A stretch of 64,000 bases of DNA from Streptomyces griseoincarnatus (GTDB taxonomy: Bacteria; Actinomycetota; Actinomycetes; Streptomycetales; Streptomycetaceae), in contig BMTH01000009.1 in the NCBI GenBank assembly GCA_014649575.1, forward strand, positions 248,001-312,000, written 5' to 3'. The notes beneath the pieces were generated by a model. It searched no databases. It saw only the letters and a program-made list of their open reading frames with translations, and was not told the origin of the DNA. Shown piece by piece: positions 17,778-26,940 of this stretch. The stretch's first letter is position 1, and each line of letters opens with the position of its first letter. Position numbers and translations under genes: made by a program.

Positions 17778-18500
17778 TCAGCGCCGCAGCAGCGCGAAGG
17801 ACGCCCCCTGATTGTCGGTGACGACGGCCGCCGTCCCGTACGACGTCTCGAAGGGCGGAACCTGCGTACGGCCGCCGAGCCGGGCGACCTGCTCCAGGGC
17901 GGGCTCCAGCTCCGTCACGGCGAAGTGGACGAGGAGGTGCGGCGGCATCTCGGGGGCGAAGACCTCGGAGACGGGCGCGCGTCCGAAGCCGGGGTCGGCG
18001 CCCTCGCCGAACAGGGCGTCGTGGAAGAGGTCTCCGTAGAAGGTGTTGGCCGTCTCCGTGTCCCGTGTGTACAGCTGGACCCAGGCGAAGGTGCCCGGCT
18101 CGTGACGGCGGCCGAAGCCGGTCGCGGTCCCGGGCTGCCAGAGCGAGAACACCGCGCCCTCGGGGTCGGTGACGAGCGCGGTGCGGCCGAGGTCGCCGAG
18201 CGGCGCCGGGGGCGCGACCACCTGTCCCCCGGCCGCGCGGATGCGCGCGCACAGGCCGTCGGCGTCCGGGGTGGAGAAGGACACCGTCCACACCGTCGGC
18301 AGCCGTCCGTCCGTCTTGCGCGCGAGGGAGGCGACGGGGTCGCCGTCCTTCAACGCCCGGACCGCCCCGGTGGGCCGGCCCTCGAAGGTCCAGCCGAACA
18401 GCTCACCGTAGAACCGCTTGCCCGCCTCCAGATCGGGCAGCTGCGCGTCCACCCAGCAGGGGGTGCCCTCCGTGTACTCCGACGCCCTGTTTTCGGCCAT
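17778..18500 (-). CDS. VOC-superfamily protein with two glyoxalase-like domains (position of kbpA)
   Basis: 240 residues with two VOC modules: CWVDAQLPDLEAGKRFYGEL to about residue 115, then FAWVQLYTRDTETANTFYGD to the end. Such proteins include dioxygenases, glyoxalases and drug-binding proteins. It lies directly upstream of afsK on the same strand. From memory this position is occupied in S. coelicolor by kbpA, whose product binds AfsK and restrains its autophosphorylation. Orthology to KbpA is my inference, so no symbol is given. Divergent from the TetR gene at 18623. Confidence 0.82.
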   Translation of the reverse strand: MAENRASEYTEGTPCWVDAQLPDLEAGKRFYGELFGWTFEGRPTGAVRALKDGDPVASLARKTDGRLPTVWTVSFSTPDADGLCARIRAAGGQVVAPPAPLGDLGRTALVTDPEGAVFSLWQPGTATGFGRRHEPGTFAWVQLYTRDTETANTFYGDLFHDALFGEGADPGFGRAPVSEVFAPEMPPHLLVHFAVTELEPALEQVARLGGRTQVPPFETSYGTAAVVTDNQGASFALLRR

Positions 18501-18622
18501 GCCGACAACGTAGCCGCGCCGCCCGCACCGCGCCGACCAGGCACACCAGGGATCTTCGGGCCCCGCACCCCATTTGCAGTCGGCCGAATCGCGCTCCCGA
18601 ACCCCGTCGGTAAGCTGACGGC

Positions 18623-19270
18623 ATGACAGGACAAGTGCGTACCGTCGACGGCCGGGTGGCCGGCCGGCGTGGGCAGGAGACCCGGCAGAAGCTGCTCGAC
18701 TGCCTCAGCGAGATGCTCAGCTCGTCCCCGTACCGGGATGTCAAGGTCATCGACGTCGCCCGCCGTGCGGGGACCTCGCCGGCCACCTTCTACCAGTACT
18801 TCCCGGACGTCGAGGGCGCCGTGCTGGAGCTCGCCGAGACCATGGCGGGGGAGAGCGGCTCCCTGAGCGAGCTGGTCGAGGGACGCTCCTGGAGCGGGCG
18901 GGCCGGCTGGCAGACGGCACAGGAACTGGTGGACGGCTTCCTGGAGTTCTGGCGGAAGAACGACGCGATCCTGCGTGTGGTGGATCTCGGCGCCGCCGAA
19001 GGGGACAAACGTTTCTCCAAGATCCGTCTGAAGGTCCTCAACGCCGTGGAGGCCTCCCTCGCCGAGGCGGTCTCCGAGCTCCAGGCGAAGGGGCGGATCG
19101 ACAAGGACGTCAACCCCGGCGCGGTCGCCGGGTCCCTGGTCGCCATGCTGGCGGCCGTGGCCTCGCACCAGAAAGGTTTCTCCTCCTGGGGCGTCAAGCA
19201 GGCCGAGATCAAGCCGAATCTGGCGCTGCTGGTGCACCTGGGCGTCACCGGGCGCAAGCCGACCAAGTAG
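18623..19270 (+). CDS. TetR-family transcriptional regulator
   Basis: 215 residues. The N-terminal helix-turn-helix reads TRQKLLDCLSEMLSSSPYRD, then VIDVARRAGTSPATFYQYF (about residues 22-60), followed by an all-helical ligand-binding domain ending in a basic tail. It is divergent from the VOC/afsK genes with a 122-bp intergenic region, which holds no clean palindrome that I can see. Ligand and targets unknown. In S. coelicolor a TetR gene occupies the same place near afsK. Confidence 0.92.
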   Translation: MTGQVRTVDGRVAGRRGQETRQKLLDCLSEMLSSSPYRDVKVIDVARRAGTSPATFYQYFPDVEGAVLELAETMAGESGSLSELVEGRSWSGRAGWQTAQELVDGFLEFWRKNDAILRVVDLGAAEGDKRFSKIRLKVLNAVEASLAEAVSELQAKGRIDKDVNPGAVAGSLVAMLAAVASHQKGFSSWGVKQAEIKPNLALLVHLGVTGRKPTK

Positions 19271-19489
19271 CCGCGCGCGTCCCCGCGCCTCCCCCGCGAC
19301 CTCGTCGTTCCTGTCATCCGGGCGGCGGTTCACTCCGGTGGACCGCCGCCTGTCGCGGTCCCGGGGGCGGTCCGGTTCCGATGGTGGGGGGCACGACGTG
19401 CGGAACACCTCCCGGCCAGGCCGGTGTTGTACCGCCCGGCCGCAGGCCCGAGTGCACACCCCGACGTCGACGATGCTGGAGGAACCGCC

Positions 19490-19915
19490 ATGGCCCTGTC
19501 CCGTGAAGAGCGCGAACAGTTCCTGTCCGAACCGCGCGTGGCCGCGTTCGCGGTGGACGCCGGCGAGGGCCGTGCCCCGCTGACCGTGCCGATCTGGTAC
19601 CAGTACGCGCCCGGCGAGGACGTGTGGATCCTCACCGGGCTGCACTCCCGCAAGAACCGGCTGCTCCAGGCGGCGGGGCGCTTCTCCCTCCTGGTGGAGC
19701 GCGTCGAGCCGACCATCCGCTACGTCTCCGCCGAGGGCCCGGTCGTCGACACCTCCCCCGCCACGATCGAGAAGCTGCGGGAGATCTCCGCGCGCTACCT
19801 GCCCGCCGAGAAGGTCGAGGGGTACGTCGACTTCGCGTGGAAGAACCACGGGGAGCAGGTCCTCGTGCGGATGCGGCCGGAGCGGTGGGTGTCGTCGGAC
19901 CTGGGGTCGATCTGA
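19490..19915 (+). CDS. Pyridoxamine 5'-phosphate oxidase-fold (FMN/F420 split-barrel) protein
   Basis: 141 residues from ATG 19490, preceded by GGAGGAA at ideal spacing. The split-barrel pattern is clear: REQFLSEPRVAAFAVDAGEG, PLTVPIWYQYAPGEDVWILT, then SRKNRLLQAAGRFSLLVERV. The short length, with no PLP-oxidase C-terminal arm, points to the FMN- or F420-binding general stress/nitroreductase group rather than true PdxH. The longer frame beginning at 19424 lacks a ribosome site. An adjacent PNPOx-like gene follows by 18 bp. Confidence 0.82.
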   Translation: MALSREEREQFLSEPRVAAFAVDAGEGRAPLTVPIWYQYAPGEDVWILTGLHSRKNRLLQAAGRFSLLVERVEPTIRYVSAEGPVVDTSPATIEKLREISARYLPAEKVEGYVDFAWKNHGEQVLVRMRPERWVSSDLGSI

Positions 19916-19933
19916 GGGCCGACAATCGGCCGC

Positions 19934-20599
19934 ATGGAACCCGACCTTCACGCACTGCTGCGGTCCCTGCGGGTGTGGGACCCGGCCGTCACCGATCTGC
20001 GCCCCTTCGCCGTCGAGCGGGCTCCCGCCGAGCCGCTGCCGCTGTTCGCGCGGTGGCTCCGGGACGCCGCGGCGGCCGGTCAGCCCGAGCCGCACACCAT
20101 GTCCCTGGCGACGGCGGACGCGGACGGCCTGCCGGACGTACGGATCGTGATGCTGCACGGCGCGGACGAGCGGGGCTGGTCGTTCGCCACGCACGCGCAC
20201 AGCCGCAAGGGCGGGCACCTCGCCGCCCGCCCGTACGCGGCCCTCACCTTCTACTGGCCGGTCCTGGGTCGCCAGGTGCGGGTACGGGGTCCCGTCACGG
20301 CCGCCCCGCCCGAGGAGGCCCAGGCGGATCTCCACGCCCGCTCCACGGGCGCGCTGGCCTCCGCCCTGACCGGCCGCCAGAGCGCGGTGCTCGCCTCACC
20401 CGAGGAACTCGCCCTCGCCTCGGAGGCCGCCTGGGAGGAGGCCCGCCGGGCCCCTGACACGCCGGCCCCCTCGTGGACCCTGTACCACCTCGTTCCGGAG
20501 GAAACGGAGTTCTTCCAGGGTGACGCGGACCGCCGCCATGTGCGGCTGCGGTACCGCAAGCAGGGGGAGGGGTGGGTGAGGGAGCTGCTGTGGCCGTGA
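19934..20599 (+). CDS. PdxH-like pyridoxal phosphate oxidase-family protein
   Basis: 221 residues with the PdxH layout: EPLPLFARWLRDAAAAGQPE, TMSLATADADGLPDVRIVML, SRKGGHLAARPYAALTFYWP and a C-terminal strand pair (RYRKQGEGWVRELLWP). It diverges from the standard PdxH at 46710, lacking the terminal R(L/F)xP arrangement, so it may be a paralogue with another flavin-dependent role. A GACAAT -10-like element ends 7 nt before the ATG, which has no ribosome site, suggesting a leaderless transcript. Confidence 0.78.
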   Translation: MEPDLHALLRSLRVWDPAVTDLRPFAVERAPAEPLPLFARWLRDAAAAGQPEPHTMSLATADADGLPDVRIVMLHGADERGWSFATHAHSRKGGHLAARPYAALTFYWPVLGRQVRVRGPVTAAPPEEAQADLHARSTGALASALTGRQSAVLASPEELALASEAAWEEARRAPDTPAPSWTLYHLVPEETEFFQGDADRRHVRLRYRKQGEGWVRELLWP

Positions 20600-20845
20600 G
20601 GGGATCGCCACGCGCCTGAGGGGAGGCGTCCCACCGCCGGCGTGGATCACGGCTCCGGCGGGGCCGGGTCCGTCGCCAGGCGGGCGTGGAGGCGGGTGTC
20701 GCGGAACGCGTCGTGGCGGGCGGGGGCGCCGCGGAGAAGCCAGGGGGACAGTGAACACGCGATCACGACATCATGTGATCATTCCGCAACCAATTCCGGT
20801 CTTGACCGAGACCCATCAACCGTGTGCCGGATTACGCTCGCGGTC

Positions 20846-22045
20846 ATGGCCGACTCCACCACCTCCGCGCAGCCCGCCGCGCCCCTCCGGGCGGACCGCC
20901 CCGTCTACGTCGTCGGCGGCGGCCCCGGTGGACTGTCCGTCGCGTACGCCCTGCGCGCCCACGGGGTGCGGGCCGTCGTCCTGGAGCGTTCCGAACGGGT
21001 CGGCGACTCCTGGCGCCGTCACTACGACCGGCTGCACCTGCACACCACCCGGCGCCGGTCCGCGCTGCCCGGCCTGCCGATGCCCCGCCGCTTCGGACGC
21101 TGGCCGTCCCGCGACGACGTGGTCCGCTACCTGGAGAAGTACGCCGAGCACCACCGTCTGGAGATCGTCACCGGCGTCGAGGTGTCCCGCGTCGAGCGCA
21201 CCGAGGACGGCACCGGCTGGCTGCTGCGCGCCACCGGCGGACGCGAGCTGACCGGCGCGGCGGTCGTCGTCGCCACCGGCTTCAACCACACGCCGCGCGT
21301 CCCCGGCTGGCCCGGACGGGACACGTACACCGGGGAGTTGCTGCACGCGTCCCGGTACCGCGACGCCAAGCCGTTCGCCGGGCGGGACGTGCTGGTGGTG
21401 GGCGTCGGCAACACGGGTGCCGAGATCGCCGTGGACCTGGTGGAGGGCGGCGCCTCCCGGGTGCGGCTGGCGGTGCGGACCCCTCCGCACATCGTGCGCC
21501 GCTCGACGGCAGGCTGGCCCGCGCAGTACTCCGGGATCCTGGTGCGCCGGCTGCCGGTGCCGCTGGTCGACCGGATCAGCCGCCTCCAGGCGCGGATCGC
21601 GGTGCCGGACCTGTCCGAGCACGGTCTGCCCCGCCCGGAGACCGGGCTCTACAGCCGCGTCCTGGAGGGCGCGATCCCCGTGCAGGACGTCGGTCTGATC
21701 GACGCCGTACGCAAGGGCGAGGTGGAGGTGGTCGCCGCCGTGAAGGGCTTCGAGGAGGGCGAGGTGCTGCTGGCCGACGGCGAGCGGATCGCGCCGGACG
21801 CGGTGGTCGCGGCCACCGGATACGAGCGCGGCCTGGAGGGTCTGGTCGGCGGCCTCGGGGTGCTGGACGAGCGGGGCAGACCCGTGGTCCACGGCGCCCG
21901 TACCCCGGACGGCGCCCCGGACCTGTACTTCACCGGCTTCACCAACCCGATCAGCGGCAACCTCCGCGAGATGGCCCTGGACGCCCGGCGCATCGCCCGC
22001 GCGGTCGCCCGCAGCGGCAAGGCGTCCCGGCTGCCGGGCGCCTGA
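20846..22045 (+). CDS. Flavin-containing monooxygenase-type NAD(P)/FAD oxidoreductase
   Basis: 399 residues from ATG 20846. An FAD Rossmann motif (VVGGGPGGLSVAYAL, residues about 19-33) is followed by an FMO-type segment (YTGELLHASRY, like the FxGxxxHxxxY fingerprint) and a second Rossmann motif for NADPH (VVGVGNTGAEIAVDL). It ends with the C-terminal FAD motif ATGYE and FTGFTNPISGNL. FMOs oxygenate N, S or carbonyl carbon; the substrate is unknown. Bases 20600-20845 upstream contain no convincing gene. Confidence 0.87.
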   Translation: MADSTTSAQPAAPLRADRPVYVVGGGPGGLSVAYALRAHGVRAVVLERSERVGDSWRRHYDRLHLHTTRRRSALPGLPMPRRFGRWPSRDDVVRYLEKYAEHHRLEIVTGVEVSRVERTEDGTGWLLRATGGRELTGAAVVVATGFNHTPRVPGWPGRDTYTGELLHASRYRDAKPFAGRDVLVVGVGNTGAEIAVDLVEGGASRVRLAVRTPPHIVRRSTAGWPAQYSGILVRRLPVPLVDRISRLQARIAVPDLSEHGLPRPETGLYSRVLEGAIPVQDVGLIDAVRKGEVEVVAAVKGFEEGEVLLADGERIAPDAVVAATGYERGLEGLVGGLGVLDERGRPVVHGARTPDGAPDLYFTGFTNPISGNLREMALDARRIARAVARSGKASRLPGA

Positions 22046-22074
22046 CCGTCAGGGCGTCCGCCCCTCGGAACGCC

Positions 22075-23382
22075 TCAGCTCGCCGTGAGAACCGCCGGCC
22101 GCTTGCGGATCACCAGCGCCATCAGCGCCGCCGCCGCGCACAGCGCGCCCGACGCGAGCCACACCACGTCGTACGAGCCGAACGCGTCCCGCGCGAGGCC
22201 CCCGGCGAAGGCCACGATCGCCGCGCCCACCTGGTGCGACGCCAGCACCCAGCCGAAGACGATGGGGCTGTCGTCGCCGTAGTGCTCCCGGCACAGCGCG
22301 AGGGTGGGCGGCACGGTGGCGACCCAGTCGAGACCGTAGAAGACGATGAACAACAGCATCGGCGGGTGCACGGAGGGCGCGAGCAGCAGGGGCAGGAAGA
22401 GCAGGGAGACGCCGCGCAGCGCGTAGTAGACGGCCAGCAGCCGGCGCGCGTCGAAGCGGTCGGTGAACCAGCCGGACGCCACCGTGCCGACGACGTCGAA
22501 GACGCCGATGACGGCGAGCAGGGACGCGGCGGTGGTGATGGGCATGCCGTGGTCGTGCGAGGCGGGCACGAAGTGGGTCTGGATCAGCCCGTTGGTGGAG
22601 GCGCCGCAGATCGCGAACGTGCCCGCGAGCAGCCAGAACGGGCCGGTGCGGGCGGCCGAGCCGAGCACGGTCAGCGCGCGCCGGGCGGCCCCGGGCACGG
22701 GCGCCGGCTTGGGCACGAACTCCTTCGCCCCGTACGGCTTCTGGCCGACGTCCGCGGGGTGGTCGTGCAGCAGCAGCCAGACGAACGGCACCACCGCGAG
22801 CGCGGCGAGCGCCACCGTCACCGCCGCGGGCCGCCAGGAGTACCGGTCGACGATCCACGACAGCAGCGGCAGGAAGATCAGCTGTCCGGAGGCGGACGCG
22901 GCGGTGAGGATGCCGCTGACCAGGCCGCGCCGCTCGGTGAACCAGCGGTTGGTGACGGTGGCGGCGAAGGCCAGCGCCATGGAGCCGGAGCCGAGGCCCA
23001 CCAGCAGGCCCCAGCAGAGCATCAGCTGCCAGGCGGCGTTCATCCACACGGTGGCGCCGGACCCGGCCGCGATCACGGTCAGCGCGACGGCGACGACCCG
23101 GCGGATGCCGTAGCGGTCCATCAGAGCCGCCGCGAACGGGGCGGTGAGGCCGTACAGCGCCAGGTTGAGGGAGACCGCGGCGCCGACGGTGCCCCGCGAC
23201 CAGCCGAACTCCTCGTTCAGCGGGTCGATGAACAGTCCGGGCACGGCGCGGAAGGCGGCAGCGCCGATGATCGTCACGAAGGTGACGGCGGCGACGAACC
23301 AGGCGCGGTGCACCCGGCGGCGGGTCGGCGTGCGGCCGCTCGCGGGCGGCCCGACGGCGGCGGTCTTGCTGGTCGTGGTCAC
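22075..23382 (-). CDS. MFS transporter (12 predicted helices)
   Basis: 435 residues starting GTG 23382. About twelve hydrophobic helices are visible in two halves. The loop after helix 2 (ALMDRYGIRRVVAVAL) carries the MFS A-like signature and is repeated in the second half (GWFTDRFDARRLLAVYY). The composition fits an oxalate/formate or monocarboxylate-like antiporter, but no substrate motif is decisive. It is divergent from the GlxA-type regulator at 23455 with only 72 bp between, so that regulator probably controls it. Confidence 0.88.
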   Translation of the reverse strand: MTTTSKTAAVGPPASGRTPTRRRVHRAWFVAAVTFVTIIGAAAFRAVPGLFIDPLNEEFGWSRGTVGAAVSLNLALYGLTAPFAAALMDRYGIRRVVAVALTVIAAGSGATVWMNAAWQLMLCWGLLVGLGSGSMALAFAATVTNRWFTERRGLVSGILTAASASGQLIFLPLLSWIVDRYSWRPAAVTVALAALAVVPFVWLLLHDHPADVGQKPYGAKEFVPKPAPVPGAARRALTVLGSAARTGPFWLLAGTFAICGASTNGLIQTHFVPASHDHGMPITTAASLLAVIGVFDVVGTVASGWFTDRFDARRLLAVYYALRGVSLLFLPLLLAPSVHPPMLLFIVFYGLDWVATVPPTLALCREHYGDDSPIVFGWVLASHQVGAAIVAFAGGLARDAFGSYDVVWLASGALCAAAALMALVIRKRPAVLTAS

Positions 23383-23454
23383 GTCGTACAGCGTCGGGCA
23401 AGCATGTCCGCTTCAACGAGTGGCCCGAGGGACAGCATTCGCTAGGATCGGGCC

Positions 23455-24741
23455 ATGCCTTCGCATCCGGTCGAGCCACCCCGCTCCCCCGCCGGCCACC
23501 GGCCCCACCGCGTGGTCGTCCTCGCCCTCGACGGCCTGCTGCCGTTCGAACTGGGCATCCCGCACCGTGTGTTCGGCCGCCCCCGGGACGAGCGGGGGCG
23601 CCCGCTGTACGAGGTGGTCACCTGCTCGGTCCGGCCGCCGGGACCGGTGGAGACGGACGCCGACTTCACCATCCACGTGCCGCACGGCCCGGAGGCCCTG
23701 GCCACCGCCGACACGGTGGTCGTCCCGGCCTCCTACGAGCTGGGCCCGGTCTTCGAGCGGGGCGAGCTGACGGACGAACTGGCCGACGCGCTCGGCCGCA
23801 TCCCGCCGGCCGCGCGCATCGCCTCCATCTGCACGGGCGTCTACGTCCTCGCCGCCTCCGGCCGCCTCGACGGCCGCCGTGCCACCACGCACTGGGCGGA
23901 TGCGGAGCGGCTCCAGCGGCTGTTCCCGAAGATCGACGTGGACCCGGACGTGCTGTTCGTCGACGACGGCGACATCCTCACCTCGGCGGGCGTGGCGGCC
24001 GGGATCGACCTGTGCCTGCACATGGTGCGGCGCGACCACGGCGCCGCCGTGGCCAACGACGTGGCCCGGCGCACGGTGGTGCCGCCGCACCGGGACGGCG
24101 GCCAGGCGCAGTACATCCGGCTTCCGGTGCCGGACCCGCAGCAGGCGTCCACGAGCGGTGCCCGCGCCTGGGCGCTGGGCCGGCTGCACGAGCCGGTCCA
24201 GCTGCGCGACATGGCTGCGCGTGAGTCGATGTCGGTGCGCACCTTCACCCGGCGCTTCCGGGAGGAGACCGGGGTCAGCCCGGGGCAGTGGCTCACCCGG
24301 CAACGGGTGGAGCGGGCGCGGTACCTGCTGGAGACCACCGAGCTGACCGTGGACCAGGTGGCGAGGGACTCCGGGTTCGGGACGGCCCAGTCCATGCGGG
24401 CCCACCTCCAGGCGGCCCTCGGTGTGACCCCCACGGCCTACCGGCGTACCTTCCGGGCGGCCTCGGAGCGCGGGGAAGGGGCGGCGGTCGCGGTCCGAGT
24501 CCCGCACGCCTCCGCTCGTCCACAGGCTGTGGACGAGGAACGGCCCCGCGGCGGTGCGGCGCCGCTCACCCCGAGCACGACAGCCCCGCACCGCCCTGCG
24601 GCTCCGGCGGCCCCGCCAGGGTCCCCCACCTCCGGGAGGCATGCGCCGGATCACGACCCACACTCGCCGAGGACCCCCGTCGCGGTGCCCTCGCCGTCCC
24701 CTCGCGGCGAATCGCTGACGACCAGCGTGATCACCCGGTGA
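23455..24741 (+). CDS. GlxA-type AraC-family regulator (DJ-1/PfpI domain plus HTH)
   Basis: 428 residues. A DJ-1/PfpI-like domain (about residues 18-205) has the nucleophile-elbow cysteine in ASICTGVYVLAASG. It is followed by the double helix-turn-helix AraC domain (about 235-335: VQLRDMAARESMSVRTFTRR; ELTVDQVARDSGFGTAQS). The last 90 residues are a Pro/Ser/Ala-rich tail not normally part of the family and probably disordered. A TAGGAT -10-like element ends 6 nt before the ATG and no ribosome site is present, so the transcript may be leaderless. Likely regulator of the divergent MFS gene. Confidence 0.88.
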   Translation: MPSHPVEPPRSPAGHRPHRVVVLALDGLLPFELGIPHRVFGRPRDERGRPLYEVVTCSVRPPGPVETDADFTIHVPHGPEALATADTVVVPASYELGPVFERGELTDELADALGRIPPAARIASICTGVYVLAASGRLDGRRATTHWADAERLQRLFPKIDVDPDVLFVDDGDILTSAGVAAGIDLCLHMVRRDHGAAVANDVARRTVVPPHRDGGQAQYIRLPVPDPQQASTSGARAWALGRLHEPVQLRDMAARESMSVRTFTRRFREETGVSPGQWLTRQRVERARYLLETTELTVDQVARDSGFGTAQSMRAHLQAALGVTPTAYRRTFRAASERGEGAAVAVRVPHASARPQAVDEERPRGGAAPLTPSTTAPHRPAAPAAPPGSPTSGRHAPDHDPHSPRTPVAVPSPSPRGESLTTSVITR

Positions 24742-24916
24742 CGGCACGTCAATACCGTTTCGATCAGTGATGCGGCGTTCGCGGCAATTGCCCGTTCAGT
24801 CGGGTCGGCGCACGGGAGCACGCCCGGCGCACCGGATCACGCACGGCACCGGAACGCCGTCCCGCCGTGCCCCCGTGCCTCCCCGAAGGAGCGGCAACCG
24901 TCGGGGCGCGGAGCGC

Positions 24917-25399
24917 TCACACCGCCTCGTACGCCAGCCCGTCGTACGTCACCGCGCCGCCGCCGCAGGAGGCGCGGGCGGCGTCGGACGCCGTGCCGCA
25001 GCGGTCGAGTTCGCACCAGATGCGCTTGCCGGCGCCCTCGGTGCTCCAGCCCCAGCGGTCGGCCAGCCCGTCGACGAGGGCGAGCCCGCGCCCGCCGGTC
25101 GCCTCGTCGCCCGCGCAGCGCGGCACCGGCGCCCTGCCGCTGCGGTCGGCGACCTCCAGGCGGACGGTGACCTCCTCGGCCGCGTCCGCGCCGGGCAGCG
25201 AGAGCCTCAGGACGGCCGGGCAGCCCGTGTGCACCACGGCGTTGGTGACCAGCTCGGAGACGAGCAGGATCAGCGTCTCGGCCAGCGGTTCGTCGGCCCC
25301 TATGCCGGACCCGGCCAGCCGTGAGCGGGCCCAGCGCCGGGCCCGCCCCACCTCAGCGGGGTCGGGCCGGATCTCCAGCTGCACTTGAAGCACCTGCAC
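24917..25399 (-). CDS. RsbW-like anti-sigma factor/ATP-binding protein (HATPase_c)
   Basis: 160 residues. GHKL kinase motifs are complete: N-box LVSELVTNAVVHTG, G1 VRLEVADRSGRAP and G2 GGRGLALVDGLADRWG. There is a cysteine-containing C-terminal tail (ASCGGGAVTYDGLAYEAV). This is the large Streptomyces family of RsbW-type proteins that bind sigma factors or phosphorylate STAS antagonists. A STAS gene (26566) and a sigma gene (27308) lie 1.2-1.9 kb away, so a partner-switching relation is possible but unproven. Start GTG 25399; later in-frame GTGs are also possible. Confidence 0.85.
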   Translation of the reverse strand: MQVLQVQLEIRPDPAEVGRARRWARSRLAGSGIGADEPLAETLILLVSELVTNAVVHTGCPAVLRLSLPGADAAEEVTVRLEVADRSGRAPVPRCAGDEATGGRGLALVDGLADRWGWSTEGAGKRIWCELDRCGTASDAARASCGGGAVTYDGLAYEAV

Positions 25400-25592
25400 C
25401 GCTCACACCATCCGAACCGGCGGACACTTGGACTCGCGCCTCACGAGGGCCACGATCCTAGCCATTTTCTGCATGCCCAGAACAATGGCCAGGACCGGGA
25501 TCACGGACCGTGACTCCCTTGCGGGACAGCATGGTTGACGTACAGTCACCTCAACAAGCGCTTCGGGCATATTCCAGCGCGAAGGAGTACCC

Positions 25593-25784
25593 GTGCGGCA
25601 TACTGTGCGACGCTTGCGGCGCGGACTCGAACGGAGCGCGGCGCACGGCCCGTTGACCCCACGAACACCCGGAGGGACGGCGCCTCGGGCAACGGCCTCG
25701 AGGGCGGCCCTGCCGCGGCGGACGCTCACGACGACTCGCATCCCGCACAACGTACCGGACTCGCCGCCCGACTCCGGGCCGTGA
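25593..25784 (+). CDS. Possible small basic protein
   Basis: 63 residues from GTG 25593, which is preceded by AAGGAG at a 5-nt spacing, a better ribosome site than most here. The product is Arg/Thr/Pro-rich (MRHTVRRLRRGLERSAAHGP) with no recognisable domain, and high-GC shadow frames readily look like this. The ribosome site and the open 480-bp space around it are the only support. Bases 25400-25592 hold the promoter region of the divergent minus-strand gene and nothing else I can identify. Confidence 0.3.
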   Translation: MRHTVRRLRRGLERSAAHGPLTPRTPGGTAPRATASRAALPRRTLTTTRIPHNVPDSPPDSGP

Positions 25785-25879
25785 CGATGGAACTCACCCG
25801 ACCCGGGGCCGTACGGACGCTGCGTGATCAGGAAAATGCCACGATCGGCGACACGGACGGGGGGCGGACGCCCGGCGCG

Positions 25880-26392
25880 TCACTCGGGAACGGTGAAATA
25901 ACGGGCGAACGCGGAGACGATGTCCTCCTCGCCGATCCGCCCGTCCCCGTCGGTGTCCAGCTGTGCGGCGGTCTCCGCGGCGAGGTCCCCCTCGACACCC
26001 AGCACCTGGAGCACGCGCGCGGTGTTCTCCACGCCGACGGCTGAGTCGCCGGTGGTGTCCGCGACGGCGAGCGCCGCGTGCAGGAAGGGGCGGGCGATCT
26101 CGGCGAAGCGCTCCGGGTTGTCCCGCAGCCGCTTGAGCGCGCCGGTCACGAATTCCTCGCGGGTGATGCGCTGGTCGCCGTCCCGGTCTGCGATGCCGGC
26201 CATGCCCTGCCAGAACGCCTCGGCGCCGACGTACAGGGCCTGGCCCCGGTCGGAGCGGGCCGCCGTGCCGAACTCGGTGAGCAGCGCCTTGGCCGCCGCC
26301 ATGAAGTCCTCGCGGTCGATGTAGCCGTTGCCGTCCTGGTCGAAGCCGGCGAAGCGGGCCGCGATCCTGCGCTCGTACTCGCTGGTGACCAT
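25880..26392 (-). CDS. EF-hand calcium-binding protein (calerythrin-like)
   Basis: 170 residues from ATG 26392. Three canonical EF-hand loops are visible: DQDGNGYIDREDF (about residues 18-30), DRDGDQRITREEF and DTDGDGRIGEEDI (near the C-terminus). A fourth, DTTGDSAVGVENT, lacks the conserved Gly and last acidic residue and probably does not bind. Four EF hands in about 170 residues is the layout of calerythrin/CabD-type bacterial calcium sensors or buffers. It is cytoplasmic, with no signal peptide. The longer frames that start upstream are artefacts. Confidence 0.92.
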   Translation of the reverse strand: MVTSEYERRIAARFAGFDQDGNGYIDREDFMAAAKALLTEFGTAARSDRGQALYVGAEAFWQGMAGIADRDGDQRITREEFVTGALKRLRDNPERFAEIARPFLHAALAVADTTGDSAVGVENTARVLQVLGVEGDLAAETAAQLDTDGDGRIGEEDIVSAFARYFTVPE

Positions 26393-26565
26393 GTCTTGTT
26401 CAGGCCGCCTTAGGTCGGAGGTGTCGTCTCGCTGGGAGCGTACGGGGTGAGAGGGCGCGGGGGAGCCGGAAAGAGGCGCTTGGACCAGGACCGGGGGAAC
26501 ACCGGGACACACGTGTGACACGTGTGAGCGGCCACGCGCGGGCCGTGGGGTGGGGAGGCGGGGCC

Positions 26566-26940
26566 TCAGGCCGAGAGCGGGCGGGCGTCCTCGTCGACGG
26601 CGGACGGCACGTCCGGGTGGACCTCGAACAGCCGGCGCACCCCGAGGGCGCCGAGCACCTTGTTGACGTGGCTGCCGTCGGCGGCGCCGCGCGCGGGCAG
26701 GATCAGCCGCAGCCGGCCCTGGCAGGAGCGCAGCAGCCGCCGGGACGCGATGAGCACACCCACCCCGCTGGAGTCGCAGAACCACACCTCGGAGAGGTCG
26801 AGGACGAGCCGGTGCCGTCCTTCCGCCACGACGTCGTGCACCCGCTGCCGCAGCACCGGGGACGTCACCAGGTCCAGCTCGCCGGAGACCCGGAGGACGG
26901 CCCATTCGCCGTTCTCCTGGTCGGTCACTTTGAAGGTCAC
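26566..26940 (-). CDS. STAS-domain anti-sigma factor antagonist
   Basis: 124 residues from GTG 26940, with GAGGGG 7 nt upstream; two more GTG codons directly before it are alternatives. The STAS fold reads VTDQENGEWAVLRVSGELDL, then RHRLVLDLSEVWFCDSSGVG; the Ser of DSSGVG is the residue normally phosphorylated by the cognate anti-sigma kinase. It is divergent from the sigma-factor gene at 27308 and near an RsbW-like gene at 24917, so partner switching is the likely mode of action. Confidence 0.9.
   Translation of the reverse strand: MTFKVTDQENGEWAVLRVSGELDLVTSPVLRQRVHDVVAEGRHRLVLDLSEVWFCDSSGVGVLIASRRLLRSCQGRLRLILPARGAADGSHVNKVLGALGVRRLFEVHPDVPSAVDEDARPLSA

Noticed and set aside
15030..18626. 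1198-codon plus-strand frame opposite afsK and the VOC gene
   Set aside because: Covers two well-identified minus-strand genes; its composition is that of an antisense frame.
20640..20762. Minus-strand 40-codon frame (ends RHDAFRDTRLHARLATDP) that reads like a protein C-terminus
   Set aside because: No recognisable family, no ribosome site, and both flanks are unrelated; too short to support as gene or pseudogene.
20824..23445. 873-codon plus-strand frame over the monooxygenase and MFS genes
   Set aside because: Overlaps the true frame of one gene and the antisense of the other; Arg/Gly-rich without domains.
24888..24906. Possible terminator CCCCGA/TCGGGG after the GlxA-type regulator
   Set aside because: Only 6 bp of pairing around a long loop; too weak to list.
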